A stretch of 64,000 nucleotides of DNA from Erodium maritimum. Its lineage: Eukaryota; Streptophyta; Magnoliopsida; Geraniales; Geraniaceae. Both the position numbers and the translations under genes were made by a program. Below, one piece after another: positions 44,803 to 55,313 of this stretch. Location of the stretch: NCBI GenBank assembly GCA_963921825.1, contig OY997596.1, forward strand, positions 3,539,001 through 3,603,000, given 5' to 3'. Each line of letters opens with the position of its first letter. Positions within the stretch are counted from its first letter, which is position 1. The notes beneath the pieces were generated by a model that saw only the letters and a list, made by a program, of their open reading frames with translations, was not told where the DNA came from and did not search any database.

Positions 44803-45904
44803 AAACATACCATTTCCTTTTTTTTTGAGGGAAGTATAATTCATTACTCAGAATCAGATGCCAGTAGTCCTGGAATAGGGTCTGGCAATTGATTCAAATT
44901 CAATACAAAATGAACCCAATCGAAAGCATTACGAACTAATTCATGTGCTACTCTATTGGCTACTCTACGGACATGGTTAACCTGCACACCTTACCAGCGC
45001 AGCCTCCTCCCCTTCCCCCTTCTTCTCCGCCATTGAAGTCTCTGACTAAAAGCGCTCCGTTACCCTTGACAGGTTCACTCATTAATGGGTTCAACAGTAC
45101 CATTGTTAGGGTTTTCTCTTTACAACATCTTTTTCTTCATCTTTTTGGCCGCCGCCCACCTTCGCAGGTCGCCCCTGCCCGTTCAAACCATCCCACGACC
45201 TCGCGCTACTGATCCTGCGTCGCCGGTTTGGTCCCGGGCTTGTGCCAATGGCCATTGTGGCCCTCCTATTGCCGTCCACCGGGGCCCGTGCTCCATGCGC
45301 CGTCTCTCATCTGTAGCGGGCCAATTTAGGGCATATCCATCAAAGGGGCACACCCTAGCCAGCATGGGTCCGCTCCCTCGATGGATCTGGGATCCGGGAG
45401 GAGGGACGATAGGGTGGGGCCTGCTTACACGGCACCCGAAGTCGGGACCCTCGATCCCGAACAAACCGTTGCGGGTCGAATCGATGATCCCGTCTCCCGC
45501 ACTACTTCGAAAGATCCGGACGAATCACGACGAAGAATTGACGGTACCAGAACGTTCCAATGGCACGGGGCCCAGAAGAACTGGCATCGCAGATTTGGTA
45601 GTTTGTTATTTCGTTTGTGTGCTAATTTTTTATCCTGTTTTAGGTCGAATAATTTGTTGGCTAGACAGTCTATTTCTTGTGTTGATTAGGACTTTTCATT
45701 TCAGTTCTCGCTGTTTTGAGATATTGGTAAAGAGTTGTCTTGAGTTGTTACCTACGATTTCAAGTAGGTTATTATGGGTCCATGAGCGATGGGCCTACTA
45801 TGGTCGGCACAGACATACATCTGGAGCCCTGGACGTTTTCGTCCTTTCTTGTTTGATTACCTTTGGGTATTAATACAATTCTCCGATTACCCGTTTCAGG
45901 AAAA
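44803..45904 (+). mobile_element. LINE-derived retroelement, second copy of the 30105 family
   Basis: AAAAGATCATGAATTTG flanks the insert (44786-44802 and 45905-45921) and its 3' end is a short A-run. The 3' part (TTTCAAGTAGGTTATTATGG, GTCCATGAGCGATGGGCCTA near 45757-45800, CTCCGATTACCCGTTTCAGG) matches 31155-31300. The body carries open but domain-free frames (45085-45873). Its 5' end is occupied by an antisense LINE 3' fragment (44816-44990). No reverse transcriptase is present. Confidence 0.7.
44816..44990 (-). pseudogene. LINE ORF2 C-terminal RNase H fragment
   Basis: On the minus strand the frame RRVANRVAHELVRNAFDWV runs on to LASDSE and a stop at 44844-44846, followed by a poly(A)-type run (T-run at 44816-44826 on the plus strand). 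The (A/R)NxVAH pattern is the end of the RNase H domain found at the C-terminus of plant LINE ORF2. Only the last 45 or so codons remain, as expected for a strongly 5'-truncated insertion. Confidence 0.6.
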
Positions 45905-45921
45905 AAAAGATCATGAATTTG

Positions 45922-46430
45922 TATTTTTTATATATAAATTTGTTTTAAATTAATAATTTTGTTTTAAACTTTTTCCACATAGAATAACAAAAACATAAAA
46001 AAAAAATTACCCCGTTAGTTATCTTCTTCTTTGGGCATACGAAGGAAACACAATTGAAATTTTGGTTTTATTTGTCATTTAAAAAAACTAAAATAATTTT
46101 TTTTCAGCATATTGTATAACTTTGATTGATACAAAACAAGTTACATGTAGACAAGAACTTGAACTGATGCAAAGGTCACAAAATCAAAAGGCTGAAGTTT
46201 TGTCTTAGTCCGTAGGTTAGGGTTGCTCGACCTTGTAATAGAGTCTATGACGCTAGGGGATATAAAGAGGATACTGACTCCTATATATTATTGGGACGAT
46301 ACAAAGAGATCTCACCATATTTCCTGACGCGACCTGACGCCCGTAGATATAGATATAGGATAGGGGACTTTGTGAATTGCACGAGTAGTCAGGGAGAACT
46401 CCAGGAAATGGGGTGGGGGATCAAGAGTTA
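45922..46430. other. Intergenic stretch
   Basis: AT-rich to about 46200, then mixed composition. No gene recognised. Confidence 0.5.
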
Positions 46431-47600
46431 AGGTTTGTACCGAACATGGTAGGGCAGAGTGTGCGTCCCCACACCCACCCCGTTGTACATGGGGGAATTC
46501 ATTTACCCTGGCGAGGCTACTTCACAAACCTCGTCTTTTCTTGCTTTAGGACATCTTGTGCCTAGGCCTTCACGTGAGGGTCTCAATCCCTTAGGGGATC
46601 ACCCTAGTTGTCCAATGGCACGACTGGAATACCGTCGTAACCGCTATAAGAGAGGCCTCAATGATGGCCCAAGTTGGCCAATCCCGCATAAAACGCCATT
46701 GCCCCCATTCTAGGGAGACCATCCTAGGAGTTAGGGGTATATACTATAGTGAGAAGATCGGTCCGGTTCCATAGGGGCTGCAATGGTGGCGGACTCTACG
46801 GATTGTGGGTTGGGAAATGTCAGTACCATCAAGGGCGTATAAGCTCTGATTTATTTTTTCGTCGGAGGTTCCCCAATATCCTCTTGTGGTGACCATAGGT
46901 GCCGGATCATCCATTATTGTCGTTTGGATAAGGGTACATCGAGGGGCCGTTCCATGCAGGTTCAGATTCAACCTTAAATCAGGGTTTAATCCTTCCCCAG
47001 ATACTACCATCAAAGGGACTGCAAGGTAGTTGATTCCCGCATCTTCTTCCCTATGGGTCGATCCCATGGGCTTGACCCGGTATTCCGATCTTGGAGGTGG
47101 TAATCCTGCAGATGGCAAAGCCTTCCACAGAGGTCCTCAGAGAAATCAGTCTAGGGAGGACCGAGATTCCTCTAGCCTTCGTCCTCTCGGTGACCGTGGT
47201 GAAGCGTGATTCTCGGGAGGAGACGTTGGCTGGGAAAACTAAGGAGAGGCAGTAGCGATGACCTGGTCTGCGACGGTGAGGGGGTCATGAAGGGAAGCCA
47301 AATCGGCGTAGGTGGAGTCGGATAAGGGTTGGGGGGCATGGTTTCGGGGCATTTGTAGGTGCCTCCAAATCCTGTCGTTCCAGACCATGGGTACAATGAT
47401 GTCGGCGAGATTTGGGGACAAGTGGTGGAGACTGACGATGAAAACGAGAAGCGGGGAATTTTTTTTACAACGACAAAAATGTCGAATCAATAGAGAGAGA
47501 GGAAGCAGACACTGCATGATTCTACAATTTTTTATAATCAACAAAAAACTAAAATAGTTATTTTGGAACAAATCTATGTAAAGTGTAATAAAAAGTATAT
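46431..47600 (-). pseudogene. Unclassified LINE-like relic, minus strand
   Basis: Minus-strand frames at 47239-47550 (MVWNDRIWRHLQMPRNH) and 46744-47118 are coding-like in composition and unlike the AT-rich flanks, but no domain is secure and the frames do not join. Position and composition resemble the 5' parts of LINE pieces nearby, so a decayed LINE ORF1 is the most likely origin. Confidence 0.35.
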
Positions 47601-47679
47601 TCAATAATTTATTTTATGATTATCAAAGAAAAAAAACAACTATGACAGATAAAATTCACTTGTTCAAATAAACTTGAAT

Positions 47680-48622
47680 CAATGTCCTCTACTAGGGTTT
47701 CATCACCGCCGCCTAGCCCCTCATAAGATGGTAACATCGTTTCGTTTCCATCGAACCACCCGATTATGGCCTAGTCCCCCTTCGCTGCTCCAGTGGCGTG
47801 ACCCTCACAAGGCTAATTTTCAGTTTTTGAGACTGCAAAACCCAACTCAAGCTTCGCCCAACTCTATCAATAAGGGTGTTCGATGGATCTCTCCCAACCC
47901 ACCCCGTATCCGAAGTGTCGACGCCGGTCAAACCTAGGGTTCGAAACTGCTCCACACCCTCTTCCACAATCGGTGCATGATTTAAGGATTTTGGCATGGA
48001 ATTGCCAAGGAATGGGACCTAGGATGCATAAGCAACATCTTCGTCACTTTCTCAATAACTATCAACCGTCTTCCCATCGAGGAAGAGGCCTAATTGTATC
48101 CCTGAATACCCTAACTAACAACTCAGAAGGTGGGGTTATTACTTGGGGTCATACATTGGTCCCCCACGACACAACGACGTCCCACGACCTTACATGCTCT
48201 TCAGGGACTACCCCATCCGAGGAGGGTATGAAGAAGAGAGGAGCTATCGGGGAACGAAGAGAAGAACAGGCGAGAGCTAGCAAACAGCCTCGCATGAAGG
48301 AATGTTGAACATCCATGACTTCAGAATTCAGGGATTTTACCTGGGAGCGATCACTAAATCGTCATTATCCTCCCACACCTACTGTTGAGTTTAGGTTCGA
48401 TCGTACTCCTCACGACGAAAAGAGTCCTCCCATGGAATCAACCAGCGTTATGCAGCATCTTGAGCAGTTCTCGGTAGTATTAGTTTTTAGTTCATTTCAT
48501 GTTTTTTGAAAGCCTTTTGTGGCAACGACAAATTGTCATAGGGTTTGTTGCTTTCGAGGGGCCTAATCTTTGTACTGACTCTTTTAATTTAATATAATAA
48601 TACCTTTCGTTCAGAAAAAAAC
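47680..48622 (+). mobile_element. LINE relic with ORF2 endonuclease start
   Basis: On the plus strand LRILAWNCQGMGPRMHKQHL (near 47983-48042) is the N-terminal motif of the LINE apurinic endonuclease (typically ILSWNCRGLG). The body ends near 48622 with TTTCGTTCAGAAAAAAA, a LINE-type A-rich tail. Most of ORF2 is missing and the frame after the motif is broken. It appears to be an internally deleted copy. Confidence 0.6.
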
Positions 48623-48705
48623 TACTTTATAAAAGTGGAATATCATATAATATACATTTTTTACAATTATTACTCTGCATTATCAATATTGTAATGTGTT
48701 ATCCA

Positions 48706-48900
48706 TTAGGGGTAGCCTAGTGGTCAAGGGTGAGATTTCTCTTTTGACCGTTAAGGATCAAATCTTGGTGGGGACAATAACTACAATACTTGGTAGATAT
48801 GTATTTTTTGTATTGTATTTATGCATATTAATTGCGGTAGAGGTAGCAGATAGGATAGGAGGGATTGTTGCGATGATGGTAGTGACGAACGGGACATGCC
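48706..48900 (+). mobile_element. tRNA-derived SINE relic
   Basis: TAGCCTAGTGG (48713-48723) fits the RNA polymerase III A box (TRGCNNAGYGG), and GGATCAAATCT (48755-48765) is a degenerate B box at tRNA-like spacing. The start GGGGTAGCCTAGTGG is typical of plant tRNA-derived SINE heads. The 3' end and target duplication were not identified; the feature end is approximate. Confidence 0.5.
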
Positions 48901-49189
48901 CAGAAAGAAGAACTCCTTGATCGAAGAGAATAACTAGGAATGACGCTAAAAAACATCGAGAAAGCTCCAAAGAAATTTACATCCCAATATATTAAATCAT
49001 CTCGTCGTTCAAATAAATGCAATTAATACTTTTAAATAAACCAGTAGCACAAAAATTACATAAAGAAAACTAGGTCTTAGTTTAGAGATTTTTTTTTTAA
49101 GAAAAAGATTAGCGTGGAGATTAATTTTTTTCTTATTCTTAACTCATTGTTTTAATTTATGGTTAATATTAATAAAAATTCCCTATTGT

Positions 49190-50060
49190 AACTAACCAAC
49201 CCAAACACACAGAACAATTGACTGTCTCTCTCTCGTCTACTTACAGAAACCCTACACTTTAAAAAGCCGTCGTCACCCCCGTCGGTGATGGTCGTGGCTA
49301 TTGTTGGCGGAGGTCCCCCACCCCTTTCTTCCCTTCCCGTTCCCCTTACCCGGTCCCTCTCTTTTTCTCCCCCCTCTCCTCCCTCCCGCCTAGTCTTCTG
49401 TCCAGTCACCGATCAACTTTTGGTACGCGGCTGCTCGTGTCTCTCAGGTGGCCCTTTCCAAGCCCACAACGAGTTCGTGGTGAGTTCCCCCGACCGCTTG
49501 AAACTAGATTTGGATTTCGATCCCAGATACAGTTTCCCCCTATGAGTCCTCTTTGATCGTCGCAACATGTTTGGACCTCTCCGGCTAACAGCGTGTTGCT
49601 ATGGTCGAGCTTCATGGTGGTACGTAGCCTTGCAGGGCGTTCGATGTAGCTTATGAGTCATGGGGTGGAGTTCGGGGTTTGGTCCCGCTAGCTCGTCGGT
49701 AGTGTCTCAATGATAGGGTCTTGTTTCTAGTTTTCTTTTAGTTATTTGTTGTTTAGGTTTTAGGTTTGTTTTGGTTTGGGTTTAATCCCAAATAACTGTA
49801 CTTGTTTGCAGGTTGGTGTACACTAGTTGCACTTTTGGTGTGCCCGTTACGCGGCACTTTGGTATGCACACGTTGTTGTACTATTGGCGTGCATATTGTT
49901 TTACACGTTCTGGGACGCCCTATGTTGCGTTCTGGTTTCAGTTGGAAGTCGATAATATTATAGGCTAGTGTCTGGAGTCTGTAATATTTATCGTTTGTTT
50001 GTTCGTTTTCATCAGATTATACATATATTATTGTTGGTTGATATATAAAGTAACCCTGAT
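49190..50060 (+). other. Unclassified, probably LINE-derived stretch
   Basis: A CT-rich leader (GACTGTCTCTCTCTCGTC) and an open frame (49285-49545, Pro/Ser-rich) are followed by GT-rich DNA to about 50060. It resembles the 5' halves of the retroelements at 30105 and 53492 in composition. No tail or target duplication was seen. Confidence 0.3.
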
Positions 50061-50326
50061 TTTACCCTCAATGTCCTAAAATCATATATGATATTGGATC
50101 ATTTCAAGTAGAAAGAAGAAAAAAAATATCCTTTCATCCCGATAATCAAGGGTACTGGTAGTTACATTATGTTTGACCCTCAATTTCTTCCTTCAAAACA
50201 AAAAGAAACCAAACAAAATCATTATGACATATTTATCCAATTCTCAATATTGTTCGTGGAAATGATAAATTATTTACAGATCTATTAATACAAACAATTT
50301 TCAGTCATTAATACATGTTCACAAGT
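50061..50326. other. 5' flank of the transporter gene
   Basis: AT-rich DNA with no mobile element recognised. Probably proximal promoter. Confidence 0.45.
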
Positions 50327-50337
50327 CTATAAATAAA
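50327..50337 (+). promoter_or_regulatory. TATA box of NFD4-like transporter
   Basis: CTATAAATAAA lies about 90 bp upstream of the ATG at 50423, giving a plausible leader of roughly 60 bp. Confidence 0.6.
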
Positions 50338-50422
50338 CCACAACACGACCCATACCTATTAATTTTGTGTCCAATTATTTCTTATTTCATCTCCTTCACA
50401 GTCTCTGGACCAACTCAATTAC

Positions 50423-52234
50423 ATGGTGGATGCTTCCGCCGCCGCTCACCGCCGCCTCCGCGGCGGAGAAATGGGTTCGTTCCTACTTCAGGTCCTCAAC
50501 GGCCGGTGGTTCTCCGTGTTCGCCTCGTTCCTAATCATGGCCGGCGCCGGCGCCACCTACCTCTTCGCCGTCTACTCCAAGGACATCAAAGCCGTCCTCG
50601 GCTACGACCAAACCACCCTCAACCTCCTCGGCTTCTTCAAGGACCTCGGCGCCAACGTCGGCGTCCTCTCCGGCCTCATCGCCGAGGTCACCCCCACCTG
50701 GTTCGTCCTCCTCGTCGGCGCCGCCATGAACTTCACCGGCTACTTCATGATCTGGCTCACCGTCACCGGCAGGATCCCCAAGCCACACGTCTGGCACATG
50801 TGCTTGTTCATCTGCGTCGGCGCCAATTCTCAAAACTTCGCCAACACCGGAGCTCTGGTCACCTGCGTCAAGAACTTCCCGGAGGGCCGAGGGAACATGC
50901 TCGGCCTCCTCAAGGGCTACGTGGGTCTCTCCGGCGCGATCTTCACTCAGCTCTACCTTGCCATCTACGGAAATGACTCGAAATCGCTCATCCTCCTCAT
51001 CGCCTGGCTCCCCGCCGCCCTCTCCGTCGTGTTCGTCTACACGATCCGCGACCGGAAGGTCGTCCGTACGCCGACCGACGCCAAGGTCTTCTACGATTTC
51101 CTCTACATTTCAATCGCCACCGCGGTTTTCCTCCTCGTCATGACGGTGCTAGAGCGGCTGATTCATTTTTCTCCGGCAGCCTACTCGGCCAGCGCCGCCG
51201 TCTGCTGCCTGATGCTCTTCGTCCCCTTCCTCATCGCCGTCAGGGAGGAGCGGACGCTGTGGAACCTCGTCAAACAGAAAAGAATCACCGTCAACAAACC
51301 CCGGGAAGCCGGATCCTCAGATCCGGATGGAGAAAAGATATCAATCAAATTCAAATCAGACAAACCAGTGGAAGCGGGAACCTCAGATCCGGAAGGAGAA
51401 AAGATATCGATCAAATTCAAATCAGAAAGCTGTTTCAGTAATGTATTCAACAAACCGCCAAGGGGAGAGGACTACACGATCCTCCAAGCTTTACTGAGCT
51501 TAGACATGGCGATCTTATTCCTCTCCACCTTCTGCGGGCTCGGGTCCAGCCTGACGGCGGTGGACAATCTAGGCCAGATCGGAGAGTCCCTCGGCTACCC
51601 GCAGGACACCGTCAAGGCCTTCCTCTCCCTGGTGAGCATCTGGAACTTCTTCGGCAGAGTATTCTCCGGATTCGTCTCCGAATCCCTCCTCCACCGATAC
51701 AAATTCCCCCGGCCGCTCATGTTCACGGCGGTGCTCCTCCTCTCCTGCGTCGGAAACCTCCTCATCGCCTTCCCAACACCAGGATCCGTCTACGTGGCCT
51801 CGATCCTCATCGGGTTCTCCTTCGGCGCCCAGCTCCCCCTCATCTTCGCGATAATCTCGGAGCTCTTCGGGCTTAAGTACTACTCCACTCTGTTCAACTG
51901 CGGGCAGCTGGCGAGCCCGATCGGGTCTTACGTGCTGAACGTCAAGGTCACCGGAATGTTGTACGACAGGGAGGCGGTGAGGCAGCTGGCGGCGAAGGGG
52001 CTGACGAGGAAGGACGTCAAGGAGCTGGTCTGCATCGGGGTCTCGTGCTACCGGACGTCGTTCGTCATCCTGGCGGCGATCACGGTGGTTGGGGCGGCGG
52101 CGTCGCTGGTTCTGGTGCAGAGGACGCGCCAATTTTACCGGAGCGATATATACAAGAAGTTCAGGGAGGCGGCGGAGGAGGTGGTTGAGGTTGAAAATGG
52201 CGTTACGGGTAAAGAAATTGTTGAGCGCAAGTAG
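50423..52234 (+). CDS. NODULIN-like/NFD4-type major facilitator transporter, 603 aa
   Basis: The protein belongs to the plant Nodulin-like (PF06813) plus MFS family, predicted multi-pass membrane carriers; substrates of most members are unknown. Residues about 25-270 hold the Nodulin-like half (LNGRWFSVFASFLIMAGAGA, TYLFAVYSKDIKAVLGYDQT, GANSQNFANTGALVTCVKNF). A hydrophilic loop at about 280-365 follows, then the second MFS half (about 365-560: FFGRVFSGFVSE, IGFSFGAQLPLIFAIISELF, LFNCGQLASPIGSYVLN). The tail is acidic. The frame is uninterrupted and apparently intronless. A second ATG at codon 17 (MGSFLLQVLNGRWF) fits many family starts and may be the true one. Oddly, the loop contains a 22-residue tandem duplication (residues 295-316 and 317-338). 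The gene is strongly GC-rich at third positions, unlike its flanks. Symbol not assigned. Confidence 0.93.
   Translation: MVDASAAAHRRLRGGEMGSFLLQVLNGRWFSVFASFLIMAGAGATYLFAVYSKDIKAVLGYDQTTLNLLGFFKDLGANVGVLSGLIAEVTPTWFVLLVGAAMNFTGYFMIWLTVTGRIPKPHVWHMCLFICVGANSQNFANTGALVTCVKNFPEGRGNMLGLLKGYVGLSGAIFTQLYLAIYGNDSKSLILLIAWLPAALSVVFVYTIRDRKVVRTPTDAKVFYDFLYISIATAVFLLVMTVLERLIHFSPAAYSASAAVCCLMLFVPFLIAVREERTLWNLVKQKRITVNKPREAGSSDPDGEKISIKFKSDKPVEAGTSDPEGEKISIKFKSESCFSNVFNKPPRGEDYTILQALLSLDMAILFLSTFCGLGSSLTAVDNLGQIGESLGYPQDTVKAFLSLVSIWNFFGRVFSGFVSESLLHRYKFPRPLMFTAVLLLSCVGNLLIAFPTPGSVYVASILIGFSFGAQLPLIFAIISELFGLKYYSTLFNCGQLASPIGSYVLNVKVTGMLYDREAVRQLAAKGLTRKDVKELVCIGVSCYRTSFVILAAITVVGAAASLVLVQRTRQFYRSDIYKKFREAAEEVVEVENGVTGKEIVERK
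51305..51436 (+). repeat. 66-bp in-frame tandem duplication in the transporter loop
   Basis: Units at 51305-51370 and 51371-51436 encode EAGSSDPDGEKISIKFKS and EAGTSDPEGEKISIKFKS plus four linker residues each. The DNA copies are near-identical (AGATCCGGA.GGAGAAAAGATATC shared), so the duplication is recent relative to the gene. Confidence 0.9.
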
Positions 52235-53478
52235 TGGAGGGACTGGAATTTTTAAAATATATATTTATTTGCTGTGGATTTAATATTGATTATTAAATAC
52301 AGTGTATATTGACTTATATGGTGTCTTTTTCTCTCTAAATGACAAGTTTAGTCACGGGGTGGAGGGTGGGTAGGTCCGGTGTGGATATGATTTGGGTCTT
52401 CAAATTGGTAGCAACCGAATCTATTACGTGAGATGACAAGAGAGGGTTTTATTTCATAAAGAGGTTTTGAAGTATGACTTTTTTTTAGTTGAGATTTTTA
52501 TTAGTGTGGTAGTAATGGATAACATAGAAACAATATAAAATAATGTGTGAAGACGAGACAATTTGGAACAACGTGTCGTTCTGGATGCTAACTCTATGAC
52601 TGCTATATGCGATTAAGCTAAAGGAAAATATGGGAGGAGATCTCGGATTGGTGGTAGTTTGACCACACCTCACAATAATCATTTCCTGATTTGATCTAAA
52701 AATGTTCATGGTATTTGATGCATGACATTTGAGAGGGTAACGAACATCTAGAGAGAACACCAGAAAAAAGAGGATACAATAAATCTGGTTGGCTTCAACT
52801 CTGGCAGGACCTAACCTTAGCAACTAACCATCGCAAAACACATGCAACTAACATCATAAACCTTTTAAATCTTCAACCCACATGCAACTCACCATCGCCA
52901 AACACTTTCACATTGCAAAAAATAGGTTTTTCTAGCACTTTCAACTTCTGCATCTTCGAAACCTTCATCGTATGTAGCCCATCGCTATCCGACTCAGACT
53001 CCGACGTTGAAGACACCATTAATCCAGCCCAGCTCCTCAAATTCGGCCACCGGTTCTCTCCTCTTGCTCGGACTCTTCAACACGCAGCTCGTCTCTTCGT
53101 CTCCCTCGTCTCCAGCCTCCCTCCTCTCAGTACACCAAATGAAACTTAAGGGTTTGAAGTGTTAAAGAAGCGTCTGTTTTATTAATTTTAAACCGAGGGT
53201 ATTTTGGTCTTTCTAGATTTCATCGTTACATAATTTTAACGGAAGGGGTTTCTGGTTACAACTCATAACTTCAGAGTATGTATCAGTTCAATTTAAATTT
53301 TAGGGTAACCAACGGTTAAACGTGCCAACTTAAGGGTTGTCATTTGTAGTTTTCCCTAAACTTTATTATCAAATAATATTGATCTTATTATTTGAAGGCG
53401 ACACTTATATTTCTATGTAAGTCATTTTCTTATTAAACACGTGTTTATATTTCAACATGGTCTCAAAACATTTAATTG
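52235..53478. other. Intergenic stretch downstream of the transporter
   Basis: The first 100 bp are AT-rich and probably 3' UTR. A 78-codon plus-strand frame at 52913-53149 (SDSDSDVEDTINPAQLLKFG) is coding-like in composition but unrecognised; it could be a fragment of captured or decayed coding sequence. Nothing else is supported. Confidence 0.4.
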
Positions 53479-53491
53479 AATACTTATTTTT

Positions 53492-55300
53492 TGGAGGAGA
53501 AATAGTATATGTCGCTTCAAAAACGCTCCCTCTGCTAAACCTAGCTGCCACCTTACAGTAAACCCCTCTCCTCACCGACGGCGTCCCGACTTCCAGCCAT
53601 CGACGTCGCTGGTGGTCCTCCTTGTTCCTCTTCCTTTCCCTTCCCCCTTTTCCCTCTCTTTGGCCCTCAACCTCGCTCTTCAGTTGCGTCTTCTTCAACG
53701 TGTTGACCGACCTTTCCGCAGCTCGGGCCACTCGCGGTTGTAGATACTGTGCCGGAGTTTGCTCAAATCCTCCCAGCCTCGTTTCCTCTGCTTCTCTTCA
53801 CGCACCTTGATGGATTCTACAGGCAGAATGAGGTGGTGTTGGGGACTCGTTCGAAGCTCCGGCGCCGGGGAGCTGATCGTCCTTGTCGAAGTCCTGTCGA
53901 TCGGTTGCAGATCTGGAAGATGGAGTACCAACTGGAGTCTCTGGGTTACACGCCTGAGGATGCTTCGGTGCTAGAGTTCGGTTCGCGCTGGTGGCTCTCG
54001 TCCTGTCATTTGTGGCTTCGGTTTCAGGTGAAGGTCTGGGTCGTGTAGGGCTTGTTTGGGCGTGGGTCTGGAGCAAGAGTGGGCTCGGGTCAGGATTTGG
54101 TGTGGAACTGGGCCAGGGCCTGGTATGGGCCTAAACCTGAACTGGTCCTGATCCTAGCCCTGGGCCTGGTCTGATCTGGGCTTGGGCCTGAGCCTCTGTT
54201 TAGGCTAGACTGTTGCTCTTCTACTGGATTTTGTTGTCTCCTCTGTTTGGGATCAGATTTGATCGTGCTCGGTATCATTACAAGCCTTCTCTTTCGGGTC
54301 CTTGCTGTTTTTGGTGAGGGGTTACCGGTCTCGGTTTCGGAACGCTCAGCTCGCATTCCAGTTTCGATTCCTCCAGAGTTTTGGTTTGCTTCATTTGGTT
54401 TGGAGTTCGGAGTTAGCTCTCGGTAGAAATACCGGTCCTCCTCCTTTTAGGGCCTTTTTCGGTGTTGGTCGAAGTTAGGTTACGAAGGGCTGGGTGCGAG
54501 CTTCTTGGTCTGCTCTATCTCATGCGGTTTTGGCAAGCAGTTTCGACAATGGACTTTCTCTTGGGTCTTTGGAGGTGTCTGGTCTCTACTCGGGTCGTGG
54601 GACGCGTTTCATCAGCCTATCGGTGGTGGATCGTTGTTGAGCTACTCCAGCTGCTTCTGGTGCCCCACCCTCCCGGGGACTTCTTCATCTCTGTGCGTCT
54701 CTTGCTGCTGTTGTTGACTGGCTGCGGGACCCGCCTCATGCTCGCTAGAAATACCGGGTCCTCTCCTCCATTGGCGTTTCTCGATGTTGGCCGGTTTCGT
54801 GAAGAGGACCGGGCGTGAGTGCATGTTTTGTTGATCATCTGCTGAGCTGGTACGAGTTTCTTTTCTTTTCTCCTTTCACTCTGAAAGGCTGGTCTGTGGT
54901 TGTATTCCGAGCGCCATGCTTGTGGTTGTAATTTTCGGAGCGACATGCTAGTGGTTGTATTCCGAGCGCCATGCTCGTGGTTGTCTTTTGAGCGCCAAGC
55001 TCCTGGTTTTATTCCGAGCGACATGCTCATGGTTGTATTCCGAGCGTCATGCTCGTGGTTGTATTCCGAGCGCCAAGCTCGTGTTGTAATGTTCAGGTCT
55101 TTATGGTTGTAAAATCTGGGTTTCTAGACCTTTTTCTTAGTCTTGGGTCTGCGTACCCATTCTGAGCTCATTCCTAGTCTCAGTGTTGTTGTATTTGTGT
55201 GGTCTGTTTTTGTATGGGAGTCTGTAGCTAGACTCTCTTCGTTGTATTCCTCTTCCTCCTTGAGAGAGGTCTAATTTAAATATGTATTGCTGATAAAAAA
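53492..55300 (+). mobile_element. LINE-like retroelement with 13-bp target duplication, no RT
   Basis: AATACTTATTTTT stands at 53479-53491 and 55301-55313, and the insert ends TATTGCTGATAAAAAAA, a short A-rich tail. The 1.8-kb body starts CT-rich, carries several overlapping domain-free frames, a GGGCCTGG-rich segment (54100-54200), a 26-bp minisatellite (54895-55090) and a 3' UTR-like end. The tail GCTGATAAAAAAA is also seen at 59740-59757. It is a non-autonomous or internally deleted LINE-type element. Confidence 0.65.
54895..55090 (+). repeat. 26-bp minisatellite (GTATTCCGAGCGCCATGCT units)
   Basis: About seven units of TGGTTGTATTCCGAGCGCCA plus six bases, with variants GACATGCT, GTCATGCT and CCAAGCT, follow each other in the 3' part of the retroelement 53492-55300. 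Confidence 0.85.
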
Positions 55301-55313
55301 AATACTTATTTTT

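Noticed and set aside
44803-45904. Twin-priming inversion of a single LINE
   Set aside because: The antisense piece has its own poly(A)-type run at the outer side and encodes an ORF2 tail, so it is the 3' end of a different element rather than the inverted 5' part of the same one.
48713-48765. Functional tRNA gene
   Set aside because: Only A- and B-box-like motifs are seen; no cloverleaf with a clear acceptor stem or anticodon loop could be drawn, so a SINE head is the better reading.
50365-50976. 203-codon Arg/Pro/His-rich frame overlapping the transporter start
   Set aside because: Frame shadow of the GC-rich transporter coding sequence.
51569-52132. 187-codon minus-strand frame in the transporter gene
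   Set aside because: Antisense shadow with high Arg/Glu content caused by third-position GC bias.
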